A DNA stretch of 64,000 bases, from NCBI RefSeq assembly GCF_009938225.1, contig NZ_AP019657.1:1116001-1180000 (forward strand), read 5' to 3'. Origin of the DNA: Vibrio ponticus (GTDB lineage: Bacteria; Pseudomonadota; Gammaproteobacteria; Enterobacterales; Vibrionaceae). The notes under the pieces are model-generated. The model ran no database searches, was not told the origin of the DNA, and saw nothing but the letters and a program-made list of their open reading frames with translations. Both the position numbers and the translations under genes were made by a program. Position 1 is the stretch's first letter; each line of letters begins with the position of its first letter. Shown here piece after piece: positions 36,509 through 46,713 of this stretch.

Positions 36509-37285
36509 TTATGCCGCACTCAAATGAGTGGTAATGTAGGGTTGCCATGCATCCTGATACAGCTGGCGAGATTGGCTACGCATGCTATTAATTTGTGCTA
36601 ATTCAAACTCAGTCATGGCGCGCTGCTCGATATCTGCGGTACGTTCAATGCGCTGAATTTGTTCATAGAAGCTATGTTCAGGACCAGATTTTACATCCGC
36701 AATGGCTTTTAGGTGCAATTGCACTTCAGCAACCAGATTTGTTTTTGGCAGTTTCACCAAGACGTTCAAGTCACGGTAACCTGACTCTGCCGGTTTTTTA
36801 AAGCGGTTTTTCACTTTAACGATGGTAGTTTCACGATCCAGAACTTCAAACGCTTCCATCAAGCTTGCTACATCATTTGCCACGATAGTTGCACGGGCAA
36901 GGTCAGTGATACGGTTAACTTGACCATCCAGTTCTAATGCAATTTTTTCTTGGGCACGCTGAGAAGATTTTACGCCAGCAAAGTAGGCGTCGGTGCCAGT
37001 GAGTAGGGCGGTACTTTTACAGATAGTTTCTAGCTCGAATTGAGCTTGGTGCGCTTTACTGTAAAGCACGTCGAAATCAGAATAAGGCTGTAATGGCTTT
37101 GAATCGGTTGAAGAAATGCCATACAAACCACTTAGATTGTGTTTGAAGGCTTTAGAGCAAACCTGATCTTGGTTTGCACTTCGGCTGCCATCATTGGTTG
37201 GAGATGGCATCGGCATCGCGGCAAAAGCTGGAGAACGGCTCAGCATCAAAAGCATTAGTGCCGTGGTGCGTAGGAATAAGCTCAT
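36509..37285 (-). CDS. Sec-exported RelA/SpoT-fold protein
   Basis: 258 aa. GAGGAG precedes the ATG. Residues 1-22 form a Sec signal peptide (ALMLLMLSRSPAFA). Residues about 100-220 align with RelA/SpoT synthetase motifs in order: GVKSS (104-108; Arg of RVKS is Gly), TDLARATIV (Asp128), ESGYRDLNV (167-175; Tyr170 kept, usual His is Asn), AEVQLHL (Glu187) and the GPEHSFYEQIQ segment. So metal and stacking residues are kept but two substrate residues differ. An exported protein of this fold cannot make housekeeping ppGpp. Alternatives: periplasmic pyrophosphokinase, secreted effector, or catalytically dead binder. Confidence 0.72.
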   Translation of the reverse strand: MSLFLRTTALMLLMLSRSPAFAAMPMPSPTNDGSRSANQDQVCSKAFKHNLSGLYGISSTDSKPLQPYSDFDVLYSKAHQAQFELETICKSTALLTGTDAYFAGVKSSQRAQEKIALELDGQVNRITDLARATIVANDVASLMEAFEVLDRETTIVKVKNRFKKPAESGYRDLNVLVKLPKTNLVAEVQLHLKAIADVKSGPEHSFYEQIQRIERTADIEQRAMTEFELAQINSMRSQSRQLYQDAWQPYITTHLSAA

Positions 37286-37604
37286 TCACTCTCCTCAGAA
37301 TTGTCGTTGCTTAGAAAAAAGGGAATTAAAAAGTAATTACGCCTAAACAAAACAGTTCGTTACCCTATTTATGGGGGCTACCTGAGCAAACTCAATCCTA
37401 GCAAAAAGTCATAGTTCAAAAGTTTTAACTAGATCTCAATTACAGCTCATTGCTCTAATTTTGACTGCGCTATTACAGGAAGTTCACTTTCAAGATGTAA
37501 CTAAGTATATCGATGCAAAATGAACCTAATCTGAATGGTCTGTTTAACTTTGATGAGCTTTTCGATAGTCTTAGCGCTCAAAAGTCAGCTGAGAAAATTA
37601 TAAA
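37286..37604. other. Divergent intergenic region before tpm
   Basis: 319 bp containing the promoters of the RelA/SpoT-like gene (minus) and tpm (plus). I see no strong operator or repeat in it. Confidence 0.5.
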
Positions 37605-38252
37605 ATGAAAGATCCAGAATTTTGGCACAATAAATGGGCTGCCAACCAGATTGGTTTTCACCTTGAAGACGTGAATCCGCTGCTTATTAACTATTGGCAA
37701 CACACCAAACCTAACTACAGTGACAAAGTGTTTGTCCCGCTGTGTGGTAAGTCAGAAGACTTGGTTTGGTTAGCAACGAAACATGAAGACGTACAGGGCG
37801 TAGAGCTGAGTAATATTGCCGTACGTGCATTTTTCGCAGAACACTTTTATACCCCGATGGTTATGCCAATCAATGGTCAGCATGAGTTGTTCCAATTTGA
37901 TGAGTTGTCGATTTATGTCGGCGACTATTTCACAGCGCCACTCAAGCCAGTGGATATTGTTTATGACCGTGCGGCGCTGGTGGCGCTACCGGAAGAGATG
38001 CGTGACGCTTATGTGGAATGTCTTAAGGGCTTATTGAATCCTGGTGCTCGCATTCTTCTTGTGACGTTAGATTATGTTCAAGAAGAGATGGCAGGTCCTC
38101 CGTTTTCCGTGCCTGAGTTAGAAGTGCGTCGTCATTTTGCCGATTACAAAATCACGAAGCTTTACCGTGATGAAGGTGATGAGAACCACCCACGCATTGT
38201 GCGTAATAACCTGACTCGATTTGCAGAAGAAGTGTATTTGATTGAGAGTTAG
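37605..38252 (+). CDS. tpm: Thiopurine S-methyltransferase
   Basis: 215 aa, standard length. The family opening [19 protein letters not shown] is followed by the SAM-binding region [16 protein letters not shown] and [13 protein letters not shown], and [14 protein letters not shown]. The protein methylates thiopurines and, in bacteria, tellurite or selenium oxyanions using SAM. The ribosome site is weak. It is monocistronic, and convergent with purT. Confidence 0.93.
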   Translation: MKDPEFWHNKWAANQIGFHLEDVNPLLINYWQHTKPNYSDKVFVPLCGKSEDLVWLATKHEDVQGVELSNIAVRAFFAEHFYTPMVMPINGQHELFQFDELSIYVGDYFTAPLKPVDIVYDRAALVALPEEMRDAYVECLKGLLNPGARILLVTLDYVQEEMAGPPFSVPELEVRRHFADYKITKLYRDEGDENHPRIVRNNLTRFAEEVYLIES

Positions 38253-38284
38253 TTGCTAACTATTTTCGGGTAATACGATAACGC

Positions 38285-38322
38285 AAAAACGCTTGGCGAT
38301 GATAAGTCGCCAAGCGTTTTTT
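38285..38322. terminator. Bidirectional terminator between tpm and purT
   Basis: 14-bp stem AAAACGCTTGGCGA / TCGCCAAGCGTTTT with a 7-nt loop and A/T runs on both sides. Confidence 0.92.
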
Positions 38323-38367
38323 AATCGATTAAGTTTGTCCAACCTGAGATGGACAGCTTAGCGAAAT

Positions 38368-39543
38368 CTAGTAAATCACTTTCACTTTGTTTGCAGCAGT
38401 AATCGCATCTTCAATCGCCTGTTCTGTAGTCGGGCGCTGAGTGATTGCCACACCTAAACGGCGGCGACCATCAATATCCGGTTTACCAAATAGGCGCACT
38501 TGCGTTTGTGGCGCATTTAACGCATCGGCTAAACCTTCATAGCGAATGTTGCTCGAAGTACCTTGACCCAAGATAACCGCGGATGCACACGGACCGTATT
38601 GCTTAATCGCTGAAATTGGCATGCCAGTAAATGCACGCACATGCAGCGCGAACTCCGACATATCTTGTGAAAGCAACGTCACCAGACCAGTATCGTGAGG
38701 GCGAGGGGAGACTTCATTAAAAATGACAGTGTCACCTTTTACAAACAGCTCGACACCAAAAATGCCGTAACCACCCAAAGCATTGACGACTTTTTCTGCC
38801 GCATGTTGCGCCGCTTTTAGTGCTCGGTCTGACATTACCTGTGGTTGCCAAGATTCACGGTAGTCGCCGTCTTCTTGGCGGTGTCCGATTGGTGCGCAAA
38901 AGTGGACGCCATCCACAGCCCGAACCGTTAGCTGAGTAATTTCGTAGTCAAAATCAATAAAGCCTTCAACGATCACGCGTCCAGCGCCAGTGCGACCACC
39001 TTCTTGCGCATATTGCCAAGCTTTCTCTACGTCATCTGCACTTTTAATTACGCTTTGTCCTTTACCCGATGAACTCATCACTGGCTTACACACACAAGGG
39101 ATACCGACTGCTTCTACCGCAGCTGTGAAGTCTTGGTAGTTATCGGCAAAGCGGTAAGGGGAGGTTGTCAGTTTCAATTCTTCAGCAGCAAGACGACGAA
39201 TGCCCTCACGGTTCATCGTAAGTTTGGTGGCATTGGCAGTGGGTACTACATTCAGTCCTTGCGCTTCTAGTTCAACCAGTTTTGAAGTCGCAATCGCTTC
39301 TATTTCAGGAACCACGTATGCCGGTTTCTCTTTAGCAATAATGTCTGCTAGCGCGTCACCATCGAGCATATCTAAAACGTAACTACGGTGCGCCACTTGC
39401 ATAGCCGGTGCGTTTTCATATCGGTCACAGGCAATCACTTCCAAGCCTAGACGCTGACACTCAATCGCGACTTCTTTACCTAGCTCACCAGAACCTAAAA
39501 GCAGAACACGAGTAGAATTTTCACTAGTTGCTGTACCAAACAT
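38368..39543 (-). CDS. purT: Formate-dependent phosphoribosylglycinamide formyltransferase PurT
   Basis: 391 aa, E. coli length. ATP-grasp protein: [19 protein letters not shown] at the N-terminus, [16 protein letters not shown] in the ATP loop, and [15 protein letters not shown] in the metal site. It formylates GAR with formate and ATP in purine synthesis. A PurR box lies 61 bp upstream. Confidence 0.97.
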   Translation of the reverse strand: MFGTATSENSTRVLLLGSGELGKEVAIECQRLGLEVIACDRYENAPAMQVAHRSYVLDMLDGDALADIIAKEKPAYVVPEIEAIATSKLVELEAQGLNVVPTANATKLTMNREGIRRLAAEELKLTTSPYRFADNYQDFTAAVEAVGIPCVCKPVMSSSGKGQSVIKSADDVEKAWQYAQEGGRTGAGRVIVEGFIDFDYEITQLTVRAVDGVHFCAPIGHRQEDGDYRESWQPQVMSDRALKAAQHAAEKVVNALGGYGIFGVELFVKGDTVIFNEVSPRPHDTGLVTLLSQDMSEFALHVRAFTGMPISAIKQYGPCASAVILGQGTSSNIRYEGLADALNAPQTQVRLFGKPDIDGRRRLGVAITQRPTTEQAIEDAITAANKVKVIY

Positions 39544-39604
39544 ACATACCCTTTAATCTAAAGACGTTGAAAACTGCGACGAATCATACTGGAATAAAGA
39601 CAAA

Positions 39605-39620
39605 AAGCAAACGTTTGCGC
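39605..39620. promoter_or_regulatory. PurR box upstream of purT
   Basis: AAGCAAACGTTTGCGC matches the consensus ACGCAAACGTTTGCGT at 14 of 16 positions, including the full GCAAACGTTTGC core. Confidence 0.88.
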
Positions 39621-39785
39621 AAGGTGTGATAACTCACCAATAGTTACAAAGTAAGAGATAAAGCACATTTTCTTAACAGCGTGATCTGTGAATGTGAATT
39701 CATTGATCTAACACCAAATTTGGCAAGCAAAACAGGAGGATGATTGCAGCAGACAATTTAAAATCTCAGGAAGAGTAGTAGCGTA

Positions 39786-41204
39786 ATGCGTTCTTATTTG
39801 AAATACATCATTCCAGTGGTGATTCCACTGTTGATTCTTTTAATGCCGTTAAGTGCGTTTCCATTTGAAGGAATAACGATTTTACAACAAAGGGTTATCG
39901 CAATCTTTTTGTTGGCAGCCTTATGCTGGGTGTTGGAGCCGATTCCGATCTATGCCACTTCTGTGGTCATCATCGTACTTGAGCTGTTGATGCTCTCTGA
40001 CAAAGGTCTGATTTTTTTCCGCTTAGACCAAGGGCAGGCGCATTTTGGTCAACTGCTCAAATACAACGAAATCATGGCTACCTTTGCCAGTCCAATAATT
40101 ATGCTGTTCTTGGGCGGCTTTTTCCTTGCGATGGCAGCAACCAAATATCGCTTGGATGTTAACTTAGCGCGCGTACTGCTTAAACCGTTTGGTAGCGATC
40201 CTAAGTACGTAATGCTTGGGCTGATGTTGATCACCGCGATCTTCTCTATGTTTATGTCAAACACGGCAACAACAGCAATGATGTTGTCGATCTTAACTCC
40301 GGTTATCGCAGTGTTTGGTCCCAAAGATCCGGGACGGGTGGCGTTTGCACTCTGTATCCCGGTTGCGGCGAATATCGGCGGCATCGGCACGCCAATTGGA
40401 ACGCCGCCAAACGCTATCGCACTTAAATATCTCGTCGGTGATAACTACATTTCGTTTGGGGAATGGATGGCGTTCGGTGTGCCATTTGTGGTTGTGATGA
40501 TGGCGCTCGCTTGGTTTTTAATTAATGCACTGTTTACCGCAGAGCAAAAGAGCATCGACTTATCGATTAAAGGTAAGTTCCTGAAAACGCCGAAAGCTAT
40601 CGTGGTGTACATCACTTTTGGATTGACGATTTTATTGTGGTTGATGGGTTCTACACATGGCATGAACTCTTACACGGTGGCGCTTATTCCGGTTGCGGTG
40701 TTCTCATTGACCGGCATTATTAATAAAGAAGATTTAAAGAAAATTTCATGGGACGTGCTTTGGCTGGTGTCGGGTGGTATCGCACTTGGCTTGGCGTTAG
40801 ACAAAACTGGGCTGGCGAGTTTGGTGGTGCACAGTATTCCGTTTGATGAGTATTCACCTTATGTGGTGCTATTTGGGGCGGCATTCCTCTGTTTGTTAAT
40901 GGCGAATTTTATGTCGCACACCGCAACGGCAAACTTACTGATGCCAATCATGGCGGCGCTAGGTGCATCAATGACCTCACTTGCACCACTTGGTGGTGAA
41001 GTAACATTGATCCTTGTGGTGACCTTTGCTGCTTCTTTGGGCATGTCCTTACCGATCAGTACGCCACCTAATGCGTTGGCTCACGCCACTGGCAACGTAG
41101 AAAGCAGTCAAATGGCGAAAGTGGGGGTGATTCTTGGCGTCGTCGGCGTCGGGCTTAGTTTTGCTTTGGTTTGGGTTTTACATTCAGTGGGGCATATTGG
41201 TTAA
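39786..41204 (+). CDS. DASS/SLC13-type anion symporter
   Basis: 472 aa with about 11-12 hydrophobic segments. The two family signatures are SNTATTAMM (first SNT motif) and SHTATANLLMP (second), followed by PIGTPPNAIAL and PISTPPNALAHATGN. These define the divalent-anion/Na+ symporters (succinate, malate, citrate, sulfate). The next gene starts three bases after the stop and encodes a histidine kinase, so transport and sensing form one operon. The substrate is not specified. Confidence 0.9.
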   Translation: MRSYLKYIIPVVIPLLILLMPLSAFPFEGITILQQRVIAIFLLAALCWVLEPIPIYATSVVIIVLELLMLSDKGLIFFRLDQGQAHFGQLLKYNEIMATFASPIIMLFLGGFFLAMAATKYRLDVNLARVLLKPFGSDPKYVMLGLMLITAIFSMFMSNTATTAMMLSILTPVIAVFGPKDPGRVAFALCIPVAANIGGIGTPIGTPPNAIALKYLVGDNYISFGEWMAFGVPFVVVMMALAWFLINALFTAEQKSIDLSIKGKFLKTPKAIVVYITFGLTILLWLMGSTHGMNSYTVALIPVAVFSLTGIINKEDLKKISWDVLWLVSGGIALGLALDKTGLASLVVHSIPFDEYSPYVVLFGAAFLCLLMANFMSHTATANLLMPIMAALGASMTSLAPLGGEVTLILVVTFAASLGMSLPISTPPNALAHATGNVESSQMAKVGVILGVVGVGLSFALVWVLHSVGHIG

Positions 41205-41207
41205 GTA

Positions 41208-42530
41208 ATGTATCAACCAGATGTATCGAGCTTAATAAATCGTTATTTCAGCCAACCAGAACGCACACTGCTGGTGGAAGCTGGGGCAACCTTAATTGAG
41301 CAGAATGGACGAAACGAGCGACTCTATTACGTTTTGGATGGCGAGTTGCAAGGATTTGTATCGGAAAAAGGCGAGAACACAACCAAGGTGTTCTCTGCCA
41401 GCCAAGGTGCTTTTATTGGCGTGCACAGCTTCTTTTCCGGTATGTGGATAGCGTCATCGACGGTAATTGCAAAGACCGATGCGCGTTTAGCTTGGATAGA
41501 TCGCAACATTCCGGCTATTGAGGAAGCGACGTTTGGTCCTTTAACCGCTCAGTTTACGCCGGTGATCGTTAACGAGCTGTCACGTCGGCAGTGGCGTGCA
41601 ACGCAAGAGGCACTGGCAAAAGAAAAAGCACTGAAAAAGCTCAACTTAGCTGAGCAGATGACGACTCTCGGGCAACTGGCTGCGGGCATTGCGCATGAGC
41701 TAAACAACGCTATTGGTGTGGTAAGTAGCAAATCTGAGCGGCTAGAGAGCGTGATTGTTAATCTGCTGGAAGAGCTGCATCCAGAAGCGAGTCAGTTTTT
41801 TGATCACGGCTTATTGTATGGACAAAAAAGTACGTCTAGTGATGTGCGACAACGGGCAAAGGAGATAGAGCGACGCTATGGTTTAGATCGAGCTACGGCA
41901 AAAGATCTTGCTCGAGCACTGCCAAGCGATCAGCTCTCTCAACATTGGCTACGCAATCCTCAGTTGGCAGTCAAGTATTGGAAAATGGGGCGGGATTTGC
42001 ATGATCTGCGCTCGGCGTCAAAACATACGGTTGGGATTGTACGCTCAGTAAAACAGTTAGGGCGCGCCGATATTGATACGGTAGAAGAGGTTGATATTAA
42101 TGAAAGTATCAATCGTGCTGTTGCGTTATTACAAAGTGATTTACGCCCCGTTGCAGTGAGGATAAGCCCGGGAGAGTTGCCAAAATTCAAAGGGTCGCAA
42201 ACTGAGTTGGTGCAAGTTTGGATCAATATTATCAAGAACGCATGCGATGCGATGACCCAGACCAAAAAGCCGAAAGTTGAAATTAAAACCCGTTTAAATC
42301 GTAATCGAATATTAGTCACGATTACGAATAATGGACCTGAAATAGATTCAAATACTCGTAGACGAATATTTGACCCTAATTTCACCACAAAAAAAGGAGG
42401 GTTATCGTTTGGCTTGGGATTAGGACTCTCTATTGTCAGAAGAATTGTCTCGGGATATGGCGGGTCTGTCGCGGTTAAAAGCGAACCACATCAAACTATT
42501 TTTCGAATTAAATTACCTATCGAGGATTAA
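41208..42530 (+). CDS. Histidine kinase with cyclic-nucleotide-binding-like sensor domain
   Basis: 440 aa, soluble. Residues about 10-115 form a cNMP-binding (cupin-like) domain (YYVLDGELQGFVSE, GAFIGVHSFFSG). The H-box is GQLAAGIAHELNNAIG with His163. The ATPase domain has NIIKNACDAM, FDPNFTTKKG and GLGLGLSIVRRIV. Between His163 and the N-box there are about 180 residues, roughly 70 more than in a usual kinase, with an extra helical insert (RQRAKEIERRYGLDRATAKD). It is in an operon with the DASS transporter and a single-domain response regulator. Confidence 0.87.
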   Translation: MYQPDVSSLINRYFSQPERTLLVEAGATLIEQNGRNERLYYVLDGELQGFVSEKGENTTKVFSASQGAFIGVHSFFSGMWIASSTVIAKTDARLAWIDRNIPAIEEATFGPLTAQFTPVIVNELSRRQWRATQEALAKEKALKKLNLAEQMTTLGQLAAGIAHELNNAIGVVSSKSERLESVIVNLLEELHPEASQFFDHGLLYGQKSTSSDVRQRAKEIERRYGLDRATAKDLARALPSDQLSQHWLRNPQLAVKYWKMGRDLHDLRSASKHTVGIVRSVKQLGRADIDTVEEVDINESINRAVALLQSDLRPVAVRISPGELPKFKGSQTELVQVWINIIKNACDAMTQTKKPKVEIKTRLNRNRILVTITNNGPEIDSNTRRRIFDPNFTTKKGGLSFGLGLGLSIVRRIVSGYGGSVAVKSEPHQTIFRIKLPIED

Positions 42531-42531
42531 C

Positions 42532-43008
42532 ATGGACAAGCTAAATGTAATTTGTGTCGACGACCAACGAGAGGTTCTGAGCGCGGTATTGCAAGATCTT
42601 GAGCCATTGGCTGAATGGCTCAATATTGAAGATTGCGAATCAGCTGATGAAGTGTTAACGCTTATGGATGAGCTGGACTCGGAAGGCGAGTATATTGCGC
42701 TATTGGTCTCAGACCATGTGATGCCGGGCAAAACGGGCGTAGAGTTACTGACTGAAGTGAGTTGTGACCGACGCTTCAGCAAGACTAAGAAGATATTACT
42801 CACCGGGCAGGCGACACATAGTGACACCATTCAAGCGATTAATACCGCTGGTATTAATCAATATTTTGAAAAGCCATGGCAAGCCGATCAGTTATTAGAG
42901 GCGGTTATTCGTCTTGCAACTGAATATATATTCGATTCAGGCTTAGATTACACCGAGTACCATAGTTATTTAGATCAACAAGTGGTTTTAGAGAAATTGA
43001 GAATGTAG
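42532..43008 (+). CDS. Single-domain response regulator
   Basis: 158 aa from ATG 42532, two bases after the kinase stop with GAGGA upstream. Receiver domain: VICVDDQRE (acidic pocket), phospho-acceptor Asp in LLVSDHVMPGKTG, the conserved Thr/Ser position in LLTGQAT, and Lys in YFEKPW. A short C-terminal tail of about 30 residues has no DNA-binding motif. Output must therefore be by protein interaction or phosphorelay. Confidence 0.9.
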   Translation: MDKLNVICVDDQREVLSAVLQDLEPLAEWLNIEDCESADEVLTLMDELDSEGEYIALLVSDHVMPGKTGVELLTEVSCDRRFSKTKKILLTGQATHSDTIQAINTAGINQYFEKPWQADQLLEAVIRLATEYIFDSGLDYTEYHSYLDQQVVLEKLRM

Positions 43009-43021
43009 TGTGAATATTTAG

Positions 43022-43053
43022 GCGCTCTGTTTGTCAACAGGGCGCTTTCGTTT
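43022..43053 (+). terminator. Terminator after the DASS-kinase-regulator operon
   Basis: GCGCTCTGTT / AACAGGGCGC stem (one T-G wobble), TGTC loop, then TTTCGTTT. Confidence 0.8.
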
Positions 43054-43225
43054 AGCACATATAAATAAGTATTAACTCGATAGTGAGTAAATTTTGCGAG
43101 TGAGTTATGAAGATTTTGTGAACTGCTAGAGTTTTCTAAACTTAAGTATGAACAAAAATAACGCAAACAATACTTTGGAGGAGGATATATTTTAGTGGTC
43201 GTAATATAATGCATGCTTGCTTTGA

Positions 43226-44461
43226 ATGGATACGAAATTTGATATCACGATGCAGTATGATCCAAAAAATTCTATAAAGATCTCTATTGATACTCTGGCT
43301 GTGGGTATGTTTGTGACAGCGATAGAACATAGTCAGCGTGTTAACCTTTCCAATGCTGGTCGAGTTTCTAATGCCAATGCCATTCAACAATTGAAAAATA
43401 ACGGCGTTAAGCTTGCGTGGGTTGATCAAACACTTTCGGACAAACGTTGCCAATTTAAACCTGTTGAAGAGGGTGTTGAACCAGCACCAGCTCAAGAAGT
43501 TACGCTTCAATCTTATATTCGACCTAAGAGACAGAGTCGTTTTGCTCAGCAAAAGCGTGCGTCTAAACTTATTTACGAAGCTCGTGGTCTGGTGCAAAAA
43601 CTTATCTCCGACACATTCGAAGGTAAGGTTATTCATGTTGATGAGATTGATCAATGGGCGGACGATGTCATTGAATCAGTACTGATTGATTCTGACGCGC
43701 TGCAATGTGTTTCCGCTTTGCGAGATAAAGATAAGTACCTTTTAGAGCACTCTGTCAATGTCGCCTGTCTACTGGTTAGCTTTGGTAAACATCTTGGCTT
43801 GCCAAAAGAGACACTTAAGCAAGTTGCGATTGGCGGCATTATCCACGATGTTGGCAAGATTAAAGTCGATGATGCAGTACTGCATAAACCAGCTAAGCTC
43901 ACCGCAGAAGAATTTGAACACATGAAGCTTCACCAAGTGTTCGCTAAAGATATTATCGATAATGTTAAAGGTTTAAGCAGCATCGCTCGTGATGTTTGTC
44001 TCATGCACCATGAAAAACTCGATGGTTCAGGCTATCCGGCAGGTTTGACCGCTGAACAACTGCCACTGCATGGACGGATGAGCAGCATAGTGGATATTTA
44101 TGATGCGTTAACCGCGGACCGCTGTTACAAACGAGGCATGAGTTCGGCAGAAGCATTTAAGATTTTGCTGAGTCTAAGTGGCAACCATTTAGATAAGGAT
44201 CTGGTGTATAAATTTATCAACTGTATCGGTGTCTACCCGGTGGGGTCGATAGTTGAGCTAAGCGATGGTCGAATTGGCATTGTTTGGACGTCGAATCAAG
44301 ACGAACCGTTGAAACCAGAGATCAAATGTTTCTATTCACGCAAGTACAAGCGCTTCATTGAAGTGAGTTTTGTCGACCTTAAACACAGCGCAGTCAAGAT
44401 TGAAAAAGCGGTTGCTCCGCATACATTGGAGATTGACCCGAAACCATTTTTCGACCTTTGA
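43226..44461 (+). CDS. HD-GYP c-di-GMP phosphodiesterase with DUF3391 domain
   Basis: 411 aa (ATG 43226; an ATG at 43250 is also possible, neither with a good ribosome site). The N-terminal DUF3391 domain (about 15-85) has the SIDTLAVGMFVTAIE pattern. The HD-GYP domain (about 165-345) shows HSVNVACLL, the HD pair in IIHDVGKIKVDD, and HHEKLDGSGYPAG with all GYP residues. A C-terminal strand-rich tail follows. It should hydrolyse c-di-GMP. A second HD-GYP protein is encoded 4.2 kb away. Confidence 0.9.
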   Translation: MDTKFDITMQYDPKNSIKISIDTLAVGMFVTAIEHSQRVNLSNAGRVSNANAIQQLKNNGVKLAWVDQTLSDKRCQFKPVEEGVEPAPAQEVTLQSYIRPKRQSRFAQQKRASKLIYEARGLVQKLISDTFEGKVIHVDEIDQWADDVIESVLIDSDALQCVSALRDKDKYLLEHSVNVACLLVSFGKHLGLPKETLKQVAIGGIIHDVGKIKVDDAVLHKPAKLTAEEFEHMKLHQVFAKDIIDNVKGLSSIARDVCLMHHEKLDGSGYPAGLTAEQLPLHGRMSSIVDIYDALTADRCYKRGMSSAEAFKILLSLSGNHLDKDLVYKFINCIGVYPVGSIVELSDGRIGIVWTSNQDEPLKPEIKCFYSRKYKRFIEVSFVDLKHSAVKIEKAVAPHTLEIDPKPFFDL

Positions 44462-44491
44462 TCGTTCTATTCTTCACTGTAGTTTTTATAC

Positions 44492-44515
44492 AAAAGGCGC
44501 CAATTGGCGCCTTTT
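44492..44515. terminator. Bidirectional terminator between HD-GYP gene and cdd
   Basis: AAAAGGCGCC-AATT-GGCGCCTTTT, a perfect 10-bp stem between convergent genes. Confidence 0.9.
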
Positions 44516-44544
44516 GCTTATCAGTACAACTCAGTACTAAGGGT

Positions 44545-45432
44545 TTATACCGCCAAATACACTAGCGGAATATCTGGATTGATCACCTCTAGCGTTGACT
44601 GGGTATCAGCCAGATGACTGATGCTACCATCACTCATTTCTACCAGTGCTGCTGACTCAATCTCTGTAAAGCTCTGTCCAGCTAAAAGAATTTGGCAAAG
44701 CGCAACTTGCAGTGGTGGTAGGCTAGGGTTGAATGCAGCGTTTTCGGCATAACTACCTTGATATACCGAGCCATTTTTCAGTTTGATTGCTACGCCACTT
44801 AAGTTTTTGGTATATGGCGCATGGCTGCGGTTAAGTGCTGCCAGTGCAAGTTTGGCAAGGCTGTCTTGCTCTTCGGCTTGCTTGCCGTGATCAACCAGCG
44901 ACATCAAACCTGATTCGACGCCAAGATCGGCAGGACCAAATGATTCAGGCAAGTATTGCTGCAACGTCATCTCTGCACGTTCAGGCAGTTGAACAATCAG
45001 CTTGTCAGCGGTAGTCAGCTCGTTCATAAATTGACGGCAGTGACCACACGGGCTGAAGTTAATTGTAATATCACTTAAGCCTTGTTCGCCTTTCATCCAA
45101 GCATGGCTAATCGCAGATTGCTCGGCATGAACGGTTTGACCTAATTGCGCGCCATTAAGCTCAAGGTTGGCACCAAAGTATAGACGACCTGTTAAACCAC
45201 GAACGATAGCGCCAACGTAGAAGTTTGAAATAGGCGCGTATGAATAGGCAGCAGCAATAGGGAGCAATGCGACGCGAAGCTTAGCATCTTCCATATCGGA
45301 GAGTGCTAATAGCTCATTGTATTGCTCTGGACTAATTGTCGCATCAAAGCTTTCCGCCATCACGATAGGAGAAAGGTAATCAGCTACGTTGGATGGTAGA
45401 GTTTGCAATGCTTGCTCGATACGGCTTCTCAT
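44545..45432 (-). CDS. cdd: Cytidine deaminase Cdd
   Basis: 295 aa from ATG 45432, matching E. coli Cdd (294 aa); the longer frame upstream is not homologous. The zinc site is complete: [11 protein letters not shown] and SPCGHCRQF, with catalytic Glu in HAEQ. The second, degenerate deaminase domain forms the C-terminal half. It converts cytidine and deoxycytidine to uridine forms. The yohJ-yohK pair lies upstream in the same orientation. Confidence 0.96.
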   Translation of the reverse strand: MRSRIEQALQTLPSNVADYLSPIVMAESFDATISPEQYNELLALSDMEDAKLRVALLPIAAAYSYAPISNFYVGAIVRGLTGRLYFGANLELNGAQLGQTVHAEQSAISHAWMKGEQGLSDITINFSPCGHCRQFMNELTTADKLIVQLPERAEMTLQQYLPESFGPADLGVESGLMSLVDHGKQAEEQDSLAKLALAALNRSHAPYTKNLSGVAIKLKNGSVYQGSYAENAAFNPSLPPLQVALCQILLAGQSFTEIESAALVEMSDGSISHLADTQSTLEVINPDIPLVYLAV

Positions 45433-45577
45433 AAGAAATCCTTTAGTAATTCTATTTCGATTAGAAAGTGAACTTTCGTTATCTTTGAATTTACATTCTA
45501 TGTCGATATTGGGAATAAACCGTGACACAGATCATTATACAAAATGCAACGGATTACATTATTACATAGTTAGAGTG

Positions 45578-45600
45578 AGGTCACACAAGTAGTGTGACCT
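45578..45600 (-). repeat. Hairpin between yohK and cdd
   Basis: AGGTCACAC-AAGTA-GTGTGACCT, a 9-bp perfect inverted repeat in the 196-bp gap. Possible attenuator or processing site; there is no T run. Confidence 0.5.
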
Positions 45601-45628
45601 TATCGTGTCTGATTGGTTGAATTGTAGT

Positions 45629-46309
45629 CTATGCGCTTAGCCAAAGCGCAAAAGCGAAGAAGCTTGGGGCGATAATGGAAGTGATAACACCACAAAGAAC
45701 TAAGGCAAGTGAGCTAAATGCCGCGTCTTCACCATTCTTCTCAGCGCAGGTTGCGGTGCCAAGCGCGTGAGATACGGTACCCATGGTCAAGCCTCTGGCA
45801 ACTGGGTGGGTAATGTTGAGCATGTTGTAGATTGGGTAGGCGAGAATCGCGCCAAACAAGCCAACGAGCAAAACCAAAATCGCCGCAATTGCCGGTTCGC
45901 CACCTAAGTTACGCGACACTTCCATTGCGATTGGGGTGGTGACTGACTTACCTAGTAGACTCGCAATCAGTGATAGGTCGGTTTTAAGCGCTACGGCGAT
46001 AAGGGTACTTGTGAGCATCGACATAATACTCCCCACACCACATGCCAACATGACAATCCGCCAGTTTGCTCGAATTTGAGGTAACTGTTCATAGAGAGGG
46101 TATGCCAACGCCACGACTGCAGGTTGCAGAGCAAAACTCAGCCACTCATTGCCCGCATAATAGGTTTCGAAGGGCACTTTGAAGTAAGTGAGGATTGGGA
46201 TCAGTATTGCAATGCAGATAAGCAGTGGGTTCATTATCGGCGTATTGCATTTTCGGCTAATCCAACGGGCAATAAAAAAGGTGATGATTGTTGCGAGCAT
46301 CCACATCAT
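45629..46309 (-). CDS. yohK: LrgB/CidB-family membrane protein YohK
   Basis: 226 aa with about six transmembrane helices. LrgB family segments are [34 protein letters not shown] and [15 protein letters not shown]. It is the partner of LrgA-type proteins in holin/antiholin-like or pyruvate/2-oxoacid transport functions. It overlaps yohJ by four bases. yohJ-yohK-cdd order is the same in E. coli. Confidence 0.92.
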   Translation of the reverse strand: MMWMLATIITFFIARWISRKCNTPIMNPLLICIAILIPILTYFKVPFETYYAGNEWLSFALQPAVVALAYPLYEQLPQIRANWRIVMLACGVGSIMSMLTSTLIAVALKTDLSLIASLLGKSVTTPIAMEVSRNLGGEPAIAAILVLLVGLFGAILAYPIYNMLNITHPVARGLTMGTVSHALGTATCAEKNGEDAAFSSLALVLCGVITSIIAPSFFAFALWLSA

Positions 46310-46671
46310 TTATTACCTCGCTTCAATAGTCGATCGAGCATGAGACCTAATACAACAAGGACGATAAATGTACCACCGACCGCAGCTGCGAGTATCGGTA
46401 ACGCGTTGTGGATCAGGGTATCGAAATGATCCATTAAGCCGACACTGATTGGTACAAAGAGCAAAATCATGTAGCGGATAAATAAATTGGCGCTGGGTTG
46501 AACCCAATCGCCAGGTACTAAGCCACTTGCCATCAATCCAAACAGGATCAGCATGCCAATGATACTACCCGGAATCGATGTTCCGAGTAGGCTTTGAATG
46601 TTAACGCCAGCTAGAAGGCAGAGCAGGATCAACCCCATAGAGACGGCATATTTAAGTATTTTGTTAGCCAT
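46306..46671 (-). CDS. yohJ: LrgA/CidA-family membrane protein YohJ
   Basis: 121 aa with four transmembrane helices. Family pattern: [20 protein letters not shown], followed by [18 protein letters not shown]. It is a small holin-like protein that works with YohK. It is the first gene of the yohJ-yohK-cdd unit, 42 bp after sbcB. Confidence 0.92.
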   Translation of the reverse strand: MANKILKYAVSMGLILLCLLAGVNIQSLLGTSIPGSIIGMLILFGLMASGLVPGDWVQPSANLFIRYMILLFVPISVGLMDHFDTLIHNALPILAAAVGGTFIVLVVLGLMLDRLLKRGNK

Positions 46672-46713
46672 TTTGGTGCGCCGTTAGCGAAAAATCACCG
46701 AGAAAAGTAGAAA

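Noticed and set aside
43148..43195. 16-codon mini-ORF before the HD-GYP gene, containing GGAGGAGG
   Set aside because: No ribosome site of its own; the purine run does not lead to a suitable start codon, so it is not called as a gene.
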